Origin: Brevibacterium aurantiacum
GTDB lineage: Bacteria > Actinomycetota > Actinomycetes > Actinomycetales > Brevibacteriaceae
Reading direction: 5' to 3'
DNA: 64,000 nucleotides
Assembly: GCF_900169065.1 (NCBI RefSeq)
Contig: NZ_FXZB01000022.1
Location: 1-64,000, forward strand
Below the pieces are notes generated by a model. The model was given only the letters and a program-made list of their open reading frames with translations. It ran no database searches and was not told the DNA's origin. Shown piece after piece: positions 51,892 through 63,164 of this stretch. Made by a program: the position numbers and the translations under genes. The first letter of the stretch is position 1. Each line of letters begins with the position of its first letter.

Positions 51892-54849
51892 TCAGCCTCG
51901 CTGGACGCCTTCGGTGTTGCGCAGGAGTCCTTCGCGACCGTCGGAGTCGCGGACCTTGAACCACGAACCGTTGTCTTCGAGGCCGAGGAACCAGTCACCG
52001 GGGTAGATCGTGAACACCGGCATACCGGTGGTCGCGTCAACGGCTTCGCGCGGTTCGGGAACGGCGAACCAGAACGCCTGGATGACACTCTGGCCCGAGC
52101 CGCGGTCGGAGCCATCCTGACCGGAGTCGTTCTGATTCTCATCCCGGCGATCCGAACGTTCGTCCGGGCTGCCGCCCGGCTGAACCGCGCTCTGGACGAC
52201 GGTCTCATCTTCATCAACCGCGGAGTCGTTCGACACAGCATTCGATGAGGCGTTGCCGTCTCCGAACTGAGGGGCCGAAGGTGCGTTCCGTGCGTTGTCT
52301 CCGCCGCGGCCTTCCGCCTGCTCAGGCGCCGAGTCCCTGTTGCCGTAGCTGGCCACAGGCACATACTGCGTCGGCTCGTCGGCTTCCGGGTGAGCAGTTC
52401 TTTCCGACCCGGACTCAGCAGCGCCTGTTGCAGCGGGACCGTTGACGACAGTGGCGTCGTCATCGGTTGCCCCGGGGCGGGAGCCATCAACGCGGGAGTC
52501 GTTTCGGCGAACGTCATCGGCATCCGAGCGTGCCTCGGACCGATCATCGTGCGCAGAGTCGGCTGGGCTGGCCGAGTTGGCCGAAACTTCGGAGTCAGCC
52601 GAGTCATCGTCAGGCTTGAGCGCAACTCCGTCAGAGGCACGAACATTGGTGTCCGAGTCATGAGCGTTGACCTTCGAGGCGAACGAGCTGGACTCTGCAG
52701 GAGTCACGGAATCGTCACCGGTCAGCGCCGAGGAGTCATCCTGGTCTGAAGTCACAGCTGCACCTGAATCGTTGTGTGCACGATCGCCACGGCCGACGGT
52801 GTCCTCACGGTCAGCATTCACCGTGCGGTCTGAGCCGCCCGCTGTTCGGTCGGCCCCGCTGGCAATCGGTCCGCCTTCCGACTCGGGGTCGGTGTCCGCG
52901 TTGGGCGCGGCGTGGCGTCCACGACGACGTTCTGAATCCGAGATCAATGCCGAATCCGATCCACGATCGGATTCCGAACCGCGATCGGTGTCGGAAACTC
53001 GGTCGGAACCTGAACCTCGGTCAGATTCCGATCCCTTGTCAGAATCCGAGTGGGCTGAGGCGACTCCGGCAGCGGCTGCCCCGATGCCGACAGCACCCGC
53101 ACCAGCAACGGCTGCGGCCGTGCCTGCATTCGAAGAATCGTCATTGCCGCTCTCGACCTTCGACTCGGTGGCACTCGAGCTGTCTGCATTTGAGCTGTTG
53201 ACATTTGAACTGTCTGCGCTCGCATCACTTGGGTCGCTCGAGATACGAGCATCGCTGGAGCCCGAGCTGTCAGCAGGCACAGGAGCCTGCACTGCAGTCT
53301 CACCGTCATTGCTCCACGGGGATTCTTCACGATGAGCCCCGAAGCCGAATGTCTGCGTCGGTTCACTCTGCGTATGCTTCGGGTCCTGTGAGTGCTGAGC
53401 GCCCAGGTAGGTCTGACCTGACCCGGTGCTCTGCACTGCCTGATCCGCCGATTCACCTGCACCCGGTGCGGATTCGAACGACGATCCCTGTGCCTGTTCC
53501 TCTGGTGGAGCATAAGGGCTGTTCTGCTCAGACCCGATGGGCTGGCCGAACTGGTCCTGGCCATCAGGCTGGCCATTCTGGCCGAATTCGTCGACCTGGC
53601 CCGGTCCACCGGGCTGACCTGCTCCGTCAAACTGACCGGCGCTGCCGACCTGGTTGTGCTGGTTGAACTGATCTGCTGGCCCCGAGCCTCCGGAAGCACC
53701 GAACTGTCCCGGCTGACCCTGCTGGCCTGGCTGTCCGAACTGATCCGGTCCACCTGGCTGACCGACCTGGCTCTGTCCACCGAACTGGCCCGGGCCACCT
53801 GGCTGACCTGGATGCGCAGGCGCTCCTGGCTGGCCCTGCGAACCGAAAGCCCCATTGGGCTGGCCTCCGTTGGGCTGGCTGCCATAAGGGGCGCCGAATC
53901 CGCCTGGGCCGTTGTGTCCGCCGGGCATGTTCGCCACAGGAGCGGGATGCTGTACGTGCTTGGTCACAGGGCGCGCCTTCGGGTGCGCGGCAACCTCATC
54001 ACGAATCGCGAATTCCTTGTTGAAAAAGGGAAGCATCGTGAATACGCCTGCGAAGAAGGCGATCAGGGCTGCAAAGAAGGCGAGGTATGCCCCGACGTGC
54101 CAGAACTGGACCGAGGTCAACAGGTGGACGAAAGCGAAGGTGAATGCGGCGCCAGACAGGACCGAGATCGCCTGATCAAGACTCAGCGAACCCACTTTGA
54201 GTCCGCCATTGCCGAATTTGCTGACGAATACCGCCGCCACGATCAACCAGATACCGAACACGTCGAATGTCAGAGTGCCCATTGAGTCGACGGTCCAATG
54301 CCACAGCGACCACGAAAGGAATCCGTCTGACTTGAACGGCACAAAGAGGACGACCAACGAGAGAAGCCCGGCGAAGAGCAGAAACAGATCACGCAGCGTC
54401 AGCGGCCCGAGCAGTCCCGGACCGGTACGAGGACTCTTCTGTGCTGCCGGACCCGCGGAGCCGAACTGACCCGGTGCTGAACCATAGGGACCTGGGGCCC
54501 CCGAACCGTATTGTCCCGGTGCCGAGCCATAAGGTCCGGGACCCGGGGCTGAACCGTATTGTCCCGGTCCTGAGTTCTGTGGGCCGGGGCCCGAACCGTA
54601 TGGTCCTGGTCCTGAGTTCTGCGGACCAGGGCCCGAACCGTAAGGTCCTGGTCCTCCCGAACCAACAGGTCCGCCACCGTACCCGCCGGGTCCGGATGAA
54701 TGCTGATCAGGTCCTGCACCGAATGCGGGGCCCGATCCGTATGCCGGCCCCTGACCGAAGGGTGGTTGGTTGCTCGGCCCGGGATTCTGCGAGTGCGGAT
54801 CATGCCACTGCTGTGGACCTGATCCAGTTGGGTGCTGCGGCGAACTCAT
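51892..54849 (-). CDS. Large Gly/Pro- and Asp/Ser-rich membrane protein with SH3-like end
   Basis: A 985-residue protein in four parts. An N-terminal about 150 residues with 14-residue GPGPYGSGPGPQNS repeats; about four transmembrane helices at 155-285 (for example LFLLFAGLLSLVVLFVPF); a very long acidic Ser/Asp/Gly/Gln-rich disordered region; and a C-terminal about 60-residue SH3-like fold (FTIYPGDWFLGLEDNGSW). The tail may bind the cell wall or another protein. No function is assigned. It diverges from acs and is isolated from tad by the strong terminator. Confidence 0.75.
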   Translation of the reverse strand: MSSPQHPTGSGPQQWHDPHSQNPGPSNQPPFGQGPAYGSGPAFGAGPDQHSSGPGGYGGGPVGSGGPGPYGSGPGPQNSGPGPYGSGPGPQNSGPGQYGSAPGPGPYGSAPGQYGSGAPGPYGSAPGQFGSAGPAAQKSPRTGPGLLGPLTLRDLFLLFAGLLSLVVLFVPFKSDGFLSWSLWHWTVDSMGTLTFDVFGIWLIVAAVFVSKFGNGGLKVGSLSLDQAISVLSGAAFTFAFVHLLTSVQFWHVGAYLAFFAALIAFFAGVFTMLPFFNKEFAIRDEVAAHPKARPVTKHVQHPAPVANMPGGHNGPGGFGAPYGSQPNGGQPNGAFGSQGQPGAPAHPGQPGGPGQFGGQSQVGQPGGPDQFGQPGQQGQPGQFGASGGSGPADQFNQHNQVGSAGQFDGAGQPGGPGQVDEFGQNGQPDGQDQFGQPIGSEQNSPYAPPEEQAQGSSFESAPGAGESADQAVQSTGSGQTYLGAQHSQDPKHTQSEPTQTFGFGAHREESPWSNDGETAVQAPVPADSSGSSDARISSDPSDASADSSNVNSSNADSSSATESKVESGNDDSSNAGTAAAVAGAGAVGIGAAAAGVASAHSDSDKGSESDRGSGSDRVSDTDRGSESDRGSDSALISDSERRRGRHAAPNADTDPESEGGPIASGADRTAGGSDRTVNADREDTVGRGDRAHNDSGAAVTSDQDDSSALTGDDSVTPAESSSFASKVNAHDSDTNVRASDGVALKPDDDSADSEVSANSASPADSAHDDRSEARSDADDVRRNDSRVDGSRPGATDDDATVVNGPAATGAAESGSERTAHPEADEPTQYVPVASYGNRDSAPEQAEGRGGDNARNAPSAPQFGDGNASSNAVSNDSAVDEDETVVQSAVQPGGSPDERSDRRDENQNDSGQDGSDRGSGQSVIQAFWFAVPEPREAVDATTGMPVFTIYPGDWFLGLEDNGSWFKVRDSDGREGLLRNTEGVQRG
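54520..54665. repeat. 42-base tandem coding repeats
   Basis: The segment encoding GPGPYGSGPGPQNS repeats about two full times with near-identical DNA, and degenerate copies follow on both sides. The unit is 42 bases (14 codons). Copy number is likely to vary between strains. Confidence 0.65.
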
Positions 54850-55034
54850 CGCTTACTCCAGTCGCGTTTGGGGACAGGGTCGTCAAATTCCATGTGTCAG
54901 TCTAGTTTCCTTCCTGACAGACTCCGACCCCATCCTTGCAGAACAGGACCCCCTGCGCACTCCTTCTGTGCTGCCTGTCAGATAAGAGTGAATCACCGAA
55001 AACGCCTCCCCCTGTTCTGGGTCGATGCATAGAG

Positions 55035-55050
55035 TGTGTTCTGTAGCACA
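55035..55050. promoter_or_regulatory. CRP/GlxR-like site upstream of acs
   Basis: TGTG-N8-CACA (55035-55050, TGTGTTCTGTAGCACA) follows the CRP/GlxR consensus layout, 126 bases before the acs start. cAMP-dependent GlxR controls acetate genes in Corynebacterium; use here is inferred. The rest of the 54850-55175 gap holds no gene I can support. Confidence 0.45.
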
Positions 55051-55175
55051 CCCGCAGAGTGATTGCTACCCCCGAACACCACCGTTCATCGAACGGACGA
55101 CGGTGACCTGAGCCCCTGGCTCGGGTATACAGTGCAACTAGAATTTTCGATCCATCAAAGAAGCCGGAGGGAAAA

Positions 55176-57110
<1,935 letters not shown>

Positions 57111-57125
57111 TCCTGCGCTGAGACG

Positions 57126-57190
57126 AACCCGCCGGTGAGAACGGATGCTCCAAGTGAGCCGTTCGGGATTCATCTGGCGGGTTTTTCTCA
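57126..57190 (+). terminator. Nested hairpin terminator after acs
   Basis: Outer arms AACCCGCC (57126-57133) and GGCGGGTT (57176-57183), with inner arms GAACGG (57139-57144) and CCGTTC (57159-57164). The outer stem runs into TTTTTCTC. A good intrinsic terminator for acs. Confidence 0.8.
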
Positions 57191-57278
57191 TTTTACTGAC
57201 CGTATCTCTTTGGTCACCAGGCACGTTCAGACTACTCTTAAGAAAGATTGTCCAAGTTTTTGTCGATAAGGAGCACTC

Positions 57279-57686
57279 ATGGCTGAGAGGTCGATCAGCG
57301 AACTGATCAAAGGCATCGGCGACGATTCCAAAGCGATCGCCGAGGAAGAAATTGCGCTGGCCAAGGCAGAGGCCACCGCTGGTGCGAAGAACTTGGGCAT
57401 CGGTTCGGCGCTTGCCGTCGTCGCCCTGTTCTTCTTGTTCTTGTCATCGTTCATGGTGATTTTCGCCGGGGCCGCAGCATTCCACGAAGGACTGGGTTGG
57501 CCGTGGTGGGGAAGCTTCCTCATTGTCTTCGGCATCCTCGCGGTGCTTGCCATCATCCTCGTTCTGATTGCCCTGCCCCTGTTCAAGAAGGGCAACCCGG
57601 TTCCGGGCACAGCGATCGGTTCGGCCAAGTCTCTGGTCGCTTCAGTCAAGCGCGCGGTGAAGAACCCTTCAGGTCCTCGGTACTGA
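57279..57686 (+). CDS. Holin-like small membrane protein (DUF1469 family)
   Basis: A 135-residue protein. A charged N-terminal helix with DDSKAIAEEEIALAKAEA is followed by two transmembrane helices (about residues 45-70 and 82-108) and a basic tail, the layout of the phage holin III_6/DUF1469 family. Actinobacterial chromosomes carry such proteins outside phages, often near acs. The function in the host is unknown; no lysis genes are nearby. Confidence 0.75.
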   Translation: MAERSISELIKGIGDDSKAIAEEEIALAKAEATAGAKNLGIGSALAVVALFFLFLSSFMVIFAGAAAFHEGLGWPWWGSFLIVFGILAVLAIILVLIALPLFKKGNPVPGTAIGSAKSLVASVKRAVKNPSGPRY

Positions 57687-57769
57687 CAGATCTCGCAACC
57701 AAGCGCAGCAGCATAGCTCCAAACTTCGGTGGCGTCGGGCTCAGCCCGGCGCCACCGGTGTATTCACCG

Positions 57770-58792
57770 TCAGCGCCGTTTGGCAGCCCGTTCCTTGGCC
57801 TCGCGAAGAGTCTGACGTTCGCGCTTTCGCGCCTCTGCGAGGACTTTCTGTGCCTGCTTAACCGCCTTCTGCGCGTCGCGATACTTGTTGTCGGCCATGA
57901 CAGTCGGGTCGCCGTCGGGAATATCCTCCGACCCCTCAGCCGCGACTCTCTCAGACCCCGACGCCTCACCAGCAGAGCCTGACGCCCCACCAGCAGAACC
58001 TACCGCCTCGGTGTCTTCATGAGTATCGGTCGCCTCCCCAGCGCGCTGACGCCCGACTAGCTCGATGTAGTCGGCAAGCCCGTCCAGTCCTCGCTCGAAG
58101 CCGAAGACGAATGGGTCAGATTCCGAGGTGAACACTCCAGCGTCAATAGCCCGACGTAGGAACGGGTAGCCATCTTCTGTGATGACCGTGTCGAACAGTC
58201 GAGATTCCTGCTCAGACACCTCGGCGTCGTTCAAGCCCTTCGCACGTCCCTGCTGCTGATATCCGGCAAGAATGGATCCCCTCCAGCGTGCGGCCCCGGT
58301 CACCAGCAGAGACGCGGCCATCTTCTCATCCTCGGTCAGTGACGTCGCATCCAGCGCTTCGAGACTGGCCTCGAGCCATGCGGAACTGTTGGGAGTGATC
58401 GGACTGCCGGTGATCGGCATTGTCAGCAACCATGACTTGCGGCGATAGACCTCCGTCTGTGCCTCGTAGAGTTCCTCAAGTCTGGCTCGCCATGCAGGTT
58501 CCTCAGCACTGATTTCGGGTGGCAGGCCTGTGGCCTCCTCTTGCATGAGCAGCAGCAGGTCGTCTTTAGCGCTGACATAGCGGTAGAGCGACATCGGTGT
58601 GTATCCGAGACGTTTGGCCACAGCAGACATCGAGACTGCGGTGATGCCTTCCTGGTCAGCGATCTCGATTGCAGCATCGACGATTCTCTCAACGCTCATC
58701 TCCCGCTTGGGCCCACGCTGCGGCGTTGCTGCCACTCCCCAGGCCAAAGCGATTCCGCGCGGAAGCTGCTCAATCGGTTCTTCACTGTCCAT
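57770..58792 (-). CDS. TetR-family regulator with extended charged tail
   Basis: A 340-residue regulator. The TetR helix-turn-helix is ERIVDAAIEIADQEGITAVS, then MSAVAKRLGYTPMSLYRYV, followed by a TetR_C-type ligand domain. The last about 100 residues are an acidic linker and a basic coiled end (KQAQKVLAEARKRERQTLRE) not usual in the family. It diverges from the ABC exporter genes at 58891 and 59956 and probably represses them until a drug-like ligand binds. Confidence 0.87.
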   Translation of the reverse strand: MDSEEPIEQLPRGIALAWGVAATPQRGPKREMSVERIVDAAIEIADQEGITAVSMSAVAKRLGYTPMSLYRYVSAKDDLLLLMQEEATGLPPEISAEEPAWRARLEELYEAQTEVYRRKSWLLTMPITGSPITPNSSAWLEASLEALDATSLTEDEKMAASLLVTGAARWRGSILAGYQQQGRAKGLNDAEVSEQESRLFDTVITEDGYPFLRRAIDAGVFTSESDPFVFGFERGLDGLADYIELVGRQRAGEATDTHEDTEAVGSAGGASGSAGEASGSERVAAEGSEDIPDGDPTVMADNKYRDAQKAVKQAQKVLAEARKRERQTLREAKERAAKRR

Positions 58793-58831
58793 CTCTTCAT
58801 CTTATATTGTGTATGGCATATATTGCGTGTT

Positions 58832-58846
58832 ACTGTCATATACAGT
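58832..58846. promoter_or_regulatory. Candidate TetR operator
   Basis: ACTGTCATATACAGT (58832-58846) has perfect 5-base arms ACTGT/ACAGT around CATAT. It lies between the divergent regulator and ABC genes in an AT-rich stretch with several TATA-like hexamers. A second, weaker GTGTATGGCATATA motif sits at about 58810. Confidence 0.5.
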
Positions 58847-58890
58847 TTAAGTGCTACACAGTATGTTCTACACGTCGAAAGGCAGACCTC

Positions 58891-59856
58891 ATGGACTCCA
58901 CAGGCTCAGGAACGACCTCGGCTCCAGCTTCGACTCCGGGACTCGGATCAGTGTCCGCTGAGGCGAAGGTCGGCGGCGCAGCTGAAGCAATCACGTTCGC
59001 CGGGGTGACGAAGTCATTCGGGCACAAGACCGTTCTCCAGGAGTTCGACCTCTCCGTACACAGAGGTGAGGTCTTCGCCCTGCTCGGCGCCAATGGCGCT
59101 GGCAAAACCACGGTCATCAACATTCTCACGACGCTCGAGAACACGGATTCCGGAGCAGTGCACGTCATGGGAGTCGATGTGCGCACCGATCCCGCCGAGG
59201 CGAAGCGTCGCTTCGCCGTCACCGGGCAGTCCGCGGCTGTCGACACCTACCTTTCGACCGCAGAGAACCTCGTCCTTCTCGGTCGGCTCTCCGGTCTTTC
59301 CCGACGCGCAGCGAAGGCGCGGAGTGAAGAGCTCGCCTTAAGCCTGAGCTTGAACTCATTCATGGATCGTCGGGTGGGATCGCTCTCGGGAGGAATGCGA
59401 CGCAGACTCGACCTCGCTCTCAGTCTCGTCGTGCCCGTCGACGTGCTCATCCTTGACGAGCCGACCACGGGGCTCGACACCCGCTCACGCCGTGAGCTGT
59501 GGGCCGAAATTGAACGGCTGTCTGCCGAAGGCACCACGGTGTTCCTGACAACACAGTATTTGGAAGAGGCCGATGCCTTAGCCGATCGGATCGGACTGCT
59601 CGATCGAGGGCGGCTGACGGGGCTGGGAACGCCGTCACAGCTGAAGGCACGGGTCGGAGAGGACACCGTCGCCGTTCACGACGAGGAGGGTTCGACGGTG
59701 GCAGAGGAACCGACAGACGGAACCGTACGTGGGATCGCGGCAGTGCTCACTCCGCTCCTCGACGCCTCCCCCGGGGCCTCCGTCTCACTCCGCACCCCGA
59801 GCCTCGACGACGTCTTTCTGGCCTTCACCTCAACCGATGACAATCCCAACCGCTGA
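58891..59856 (+). CDS. ABC exporter ATP-binding protein (DrrA-like)
   Basis: A 321-residue ATPase. P-loop GANGAGKTTV, signature LSGGMRRRLDLALSL, Walker B DVLILDEPTTGLD and the H-loop region FLTTQYLEEADALADR are all intact. The C-terminal about 60 residues resemble the DrrA-family extension (SVSLRTPSLDDVFLAFT). ATG 58891 with GAAAGG upstream is used; the longer frame from 58669 runs through the regulator gene. It probably powers export of a drug or lipid with the permease at 59956. Confidence 0.9.
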   Translation: MDSTGSGTTSAPASTPGLGSVSAEAKVGGAAEAITFAGVTKSFGHKTVLQEFDLSVHRGEVFALLGANGAGKTTVINILTTLENTDSGAVHVMGVDVRTDPAEAKRRFAVTGQSAAVDTYLSTAENLVLLGRLSGLSRRAAKARSEELALSLSLNSFMDRRVGSLSGGMRRRLDLALSLVVPVDVLILDEPTTGLDTRSRRELWAEIERLSAEGTTVFLTTQYLEEADALADRIGLLDRGRLTGLGTPSQLKARVGEDTVAVHDEEGSTVAEEPTDGTVRGIAAVLTPLLDASPGASVSLRTPSLDDVFLAFTSTDDNPNR

Positions 59857-59911
59857 TTCCCGCACCCAACCGCTGATTCCCGCACCCGATCACTGACTCC
59901 CCCACCCATCA
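59845..59911. repeat. 20-base tandem repeats between the ABC genes
   Basis: CCCAACCGCTGATTCCCGCA occurs at 59845-59864 and again exactly at 59865-59884; a diverged copy is at 59885-59904 and a partial one follows. The first copy contains the stop codon of the ATPase gene, so the duplication sits at the 3' end of a coding region. Confidence 0.85.
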
Positions 59912-59955
59912 CAGGGCTTCACCTCCCATCGACCCACAACTGAGATTGGACCATC

Positions 59956-60810
59956 ATGACCGACCACCGGACCATCGCTGCGAACGATGAAGCCTCTCCA
60001 GCTCCTTCTTCGGCCCCTATCCAGCCGCACCGAGTCAGAACCCGCAGCCGAGCGCCGGGGGCCAGCGCAGAAGTCGCCCTCATCGGGCGCAGCCTGCGCC
60101 ACGCAGTCCGCGATGTCGAATCAATGCTCATGGCGATTGCACTGCCAGTTCTCCTGATGCTTATGTTCACGTTCGTGTTCGGTGGTGCGCTCGATCCTGG
60201 CGGTGACTACGTCAACTATGTGGTCCCCGGAATCGTACTCACCTGCGCCGGCTTCGGTGCAGCCTCGACCTCGCTGTCGGTGGCGAACGACATGACCTCT
60301 GGATTCGTCGATCGATTGCGCGCGATGCCGATGAGGGCGTCAGCGGTCATCACAGGACACGTGGTGGCGAGCCTACTGAAGAATCTGTTCGCCACAGGAG
60401 TCGTCATCGCCGTGGCGGTGCTCATCGGCTTCCGACCAACGGCAGATCTGGGTCAATGGCTGGCGACGATAGCTCTCATTGCGCTCTACATCCTGGCTAT
60501 CACCTACCTCTTCGCTGCCATCGGACTGGCGTCGAAGTCCGCCGAGTCGGCCAATGGGTACGGCTTCATCCTGCTGTTCCTGCCATACGTATCCAGCGCC
60601 TTTGTGCCGGTCGAGACGATGCCGGGATGGCTGACGGTCTTTGCCGACAACCAGCCGATCACGCCGATCATCGATGCATTGCGCAGCCTGCTCATCGGCA
60701 CCGAGATGGGCAACTCCGGCGTGCTCGCGGTCGGGTGGTGCGCGGTGATTCTGGGACTCGCAGCTATCTGGGCCTCACGGCTGTTCACCGCCAAGGTCGG
60801 TCGCCGTTAA
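59956..60810 (+). CDS. ABC-2 type permease (DrrB-like)
   Basis: A 284-residue permease. A disordered N-terminal about 35 residues, then six transmembrane helices with the ABC-2 signature region (VVPGIVLTCAGFGAASTSL, then DRLRAMPMRASAV) and a periplasmic loop before the last helix. It pairs with the ATPase at 58891 to form a drug or glycolipid exporter regulated by the divergent TetR protein. ATG 59956 follows the tandem repeat region; the start is plausible. Confidence 0.88.
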   Translation: MTDHRTIAANDEASPAPSSAPIQPHRVRTRSRAPGASAEVALIGRSLRHAVRDVESMLMAIALPVLLMLMFTFVFGGALDPGGDYVNYVVPGIVLTCAGFGAASTSLSVANDMTSGFVDRLRAMPMRASAVITGHVVASLLKNLFATGVVIAVAVLIGFRPTADLGQWLATIALIALYILAITYLFAAIGLASKSAESANGYGFILLFLPYVSSAFVPVETMPGWLTVFADNQPITPIIDALRSLLIGTEMGNSGVLAVGWCAVILGLAAIWASRLFTAKVGRR

Positions 60811-60863
60811 ACTCCCGCTACGACACATCGCGCCATGGCCCCGATAGATTCTTCGAGGCGAAG

Positions 60864-62363
60864 TCATTGAGCCGAATTCGTGGAGAGGAACGTGCGGAAC
60901 CGCGCACCGAACAGATATTCGACGGTGCTTGCCCCGCGATCGGGTATCACCTTGCCGGTCTTTCGTCTCGGCTGCGGCGGACCATGGGCTTTGTCGATTC
61001 CTTGGAATCGCCGGCGCGGCTTCACTGCACTCTCGTCTATGGTGTCGGCGTCAGTGTGGGTTGCGGCAGCATCTTCGAATTTGCCAACACCTGCCCGGGA
61101 GTCGATCGGCTTGGTCCTCGTCTCGTAGCGGTGGCCCGTCGGGGTCTTCACGATCAGTTTCTCGGGAGACGATACGTGCTTCCAGCCGTTGAGCTCCTTG
61201 GCGAAATTGCAGGCGGCGCACAGGCCCGAGGCATTGTCCCAATCGGTGTCGCCACCAGCGGCGAAGGCCGTGGCATGGTCAGCGTGTTTGATCTGCGCAT
61301 CGCACCATGGTGAGCGGCAGACGTCGTCACGGATGACGATCATGCGTCGCAGCAGTCCCGAGAACTCCCGGCGGCGGGAGTCCATGCGCACCAGCTGGCC
61401 GTCGTCCGGGCGGGTGTAGAGCCTGCGCAGGAATACACTCGCCTCGTTCTCGGCAACGAACTTCCGTGCCGCTCCGGCAGGGAGTGGTCCGACGCCGGGC
61501 AGCCACGCCGGAGTGTCTCCGGGCCCGACCAGGCTGTCATCGTTCATCACGAGGTGGATCTCCGTGGGCACCGCCTCGGCGCACTCCTGGCCTGTGGTCC
61601 GTTCGACGAGCAGGTCAGCCATGACCTGAGACTGTGTGCGTCTGCCCGATTCCCCGGTCCCGATGAGCGAAGCCGCGGATTTCTTCAGGTTCGCGTAGAC
61701 GGCCACTGCCTGAGGCATGGGCAGCAACGCGCTGAGGTATGCCATGTTGCCGGGTGCCGGACGAACCGAGACTGCCCGTTCTTCGATGCATTTCTCAAGG
61801 TGTGCCACGGCCGCCTGCTGATCGACCTGCTGTGCCAGGGCGCGAACTTCGTTGCCAAGTCGACCGACCCCCACCTCGGCGAGGCGATCAGCCATGCGTT
61901 CGTCGACCTGTCGCCGCTTGTCCCTAGGAAGCCAGTCGGTTTCCTTCGCAACGGCTCGAGCCTTCTCTTCGGAGATGCTGCCGGTCCTCAACGCCGAATA
62001 GGTGTGGGGCAGATCGATGAGCAGGGAACGCGAGAATTTCAGGAGCGTGCTCCCCCGGGCCCGAGACACCTTGCGAGCCAGTGCGATCTCCGCTCCGACA
62101 CCCTTGCCCTGCTTTCTGCTCGTCATGCCTTCTTCGGCTTCACGATTGCGTCGACGCATGTCGAAGGTCAGGGTTTCCCTGGCTTGGGCCGCAGCAGCGG
62201 CAGATGTCAGTTCCTCGAGCGCAGTGATCCTGTCGATGGCATCGACCTCGCTGAGGGCCGGAGGCAGATTCGACAGCACCTCGTGCCACCGATGTATCTC
62301 GGTGATCACCTCGGGAACCGACTGTGCTTCCATACCCATCAGGCTAGCTTTCGCCACTGACAC
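60864..62363 (-). CDS. DUF222 / HNH endonuclease (13E12-type) protein
   Basis: A 499-residue protein. An N-terminal DUF222 helical domain with a positively charged SRARG region is followed by a C-terminal HNH nuclease: CRSPWCDAQIKHADHATAF with its His/Cys ligands, then CAACNFAKELNGW. Members are highly multiplied in actinobacteria; the biological role is unclear, and nuclease activity is inferred from the motif. The outermost ATG 62363 is used; ATG 62333 is an alternative. Confidence 0.85.
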   Translation of the reverse strand: MSVAKASLMGMEAQSVPEVITEIHRWHEVLSNLPPALSEVDAIDRITALEELTSAAAAAQARETLTFDMRRRNREAEEGMTSRKQGKGVGAEIALARKVSRARGSTLLKFSRSLLIDLPHTYSALRTGSISEEKARAVAKETDWLPRDKRRQVDERMADRLAEVGVGRLGNEVRALAQQVDQQAAVAHLEKCIEERAVSVRPAPGNMAYLSALLPMPQAVAVYANLKKSAASLIGTGESGRRTQSQVMADLLVERTTGQECAEAVPTEIHLVMNDDSLVGPGDTPAWLPGVGPLPAGAARKFVAENEASVFLRRLYTRPDDGQLVRMDSRRREFSGLLRRMIVIRDDVCRSPWCDAQIKHADHATAFAAGGDTDWDNASGLCAACNFAKELNGWKHVSSPEKLIVKTPTGHRYETRTKPIDSRAGVGKFEDAAATHTDADTIDESAVKPRRRFQGIDKAHGPPQPRRKTGKVIPDRGASTVEYLFGARFRTFLSTNSAQ

Positions 62364-62390
62364 GACATTCTTCGCCGGTGTTGCTCCTGG

Positions 62391-63164
62391 TCAGAAGTCG
62401 ATGTCGATGTGTGCGTCGCGGTCCCAGTCGCCGGCCCAGCCGAGATGGTCGAGAGCGAAGTCGAGGATGCCTGCGGTGAAGCCCCAGACCTTGAGCACGC
62501 CGACGTCGAAGGCCGGTGTGGTGATCTTCAGGTCCGGTCGGGAGAACGTGCCCCGATTGGCTGGTGCCACCAGGTCAGCGACAGAAACCCGGTAGACGGA
62601 GTACGACTCCGATTTGTCCATCACCCGCACTGCCCCGGGCTGGGCCCAATAGCCGATGACCGGAGTGACCTGAAACTTGCTGACGGGGATGTAGAGCGGA
62701 TCCATCTGCCCGAGTACGTCGACCGTCGCGGGCACGATCCCGGCCTCTTCCTGCGCCTCGCGCAGGGCTGCGGCGACCAGGGAGTCGTCTTCCGGGTCCC
62801 GACCGCCGCCGGGAAATGCCACTTGACCTGGGTGATTGCGCAGCGTGCTCGCCCGCTGCAGCAAGACGATGTCAACGTCGACACCGAAGTCTGCCAGGCG
62901 TGATGACTCGCCTCGACCGGCGTCTGTGCGCGGCTGGCCTCCCCTGCCGAAGAGCATGAGAACCGCAGCATCACGCACCGAATGATCGTCCGGTGCCGGC
63001 GTTCGTCGCAGCCACTCTGGTGAACCATTCGATGCCGCCAGATTCTCCAGCTGAGTCCGCAGCGTCTGGTCATGGACGACGTCACGGACGTCTGCGGCCT
63101 GAACTGAGTCCTGATCGCTCGGGTTGGGACCTACCTGCCGATGTTCACTCGCGTCGGCGCTCAT
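62391..63164 (-). CDS. NUDIX hydrolase, CoA pyrophosphatase type
   Basis: A 257-residue protein. The motif LLQRASTLRNHPGQVAFPGG (UPF0035 signature) comes before the Nudix box GRDPEDDSLVAAALREAQEE, followed by AGIVP. This combination marks CoA diphosphatases. ATG 63164 overlaps the nth stop (ATGA), so the longer frame to 63242 is rejected. nth and this gene are co-transcribed, as for Rv3674c and Rv3672c. Confidence 0.88.
   Translation of the reverse strand: MSADASEHRQVGPNPSDQDSVQAADVRDVVHDQTLRTQLENLAASNGSPEWLRRTPAPDDHSVRDAAVLMLFGRGGQPRTDAGRGESSRLADFGVDVDIVLLQRASTLRNHPGQVAFPGGGRDPEDDSLVAAALREAQEEAGIVPATVDVLGQMDPLYIPVSKFQVTPVIGYWAQPGAVRVMDKSESYSVYRVSVADLVAPANRGTFSRPDLKITTPAFDVGVLKVWGFTAGILDFALDHLGWAGDWDRDAHIDIDF

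Noticed and set aside
57279..57686. Prophage remnant suggested by the holin-like gene
   Set aside because: No endolysin or other phage gene nearby; DUF1469 proteins are regular chromosomal genes in actinobacteria.
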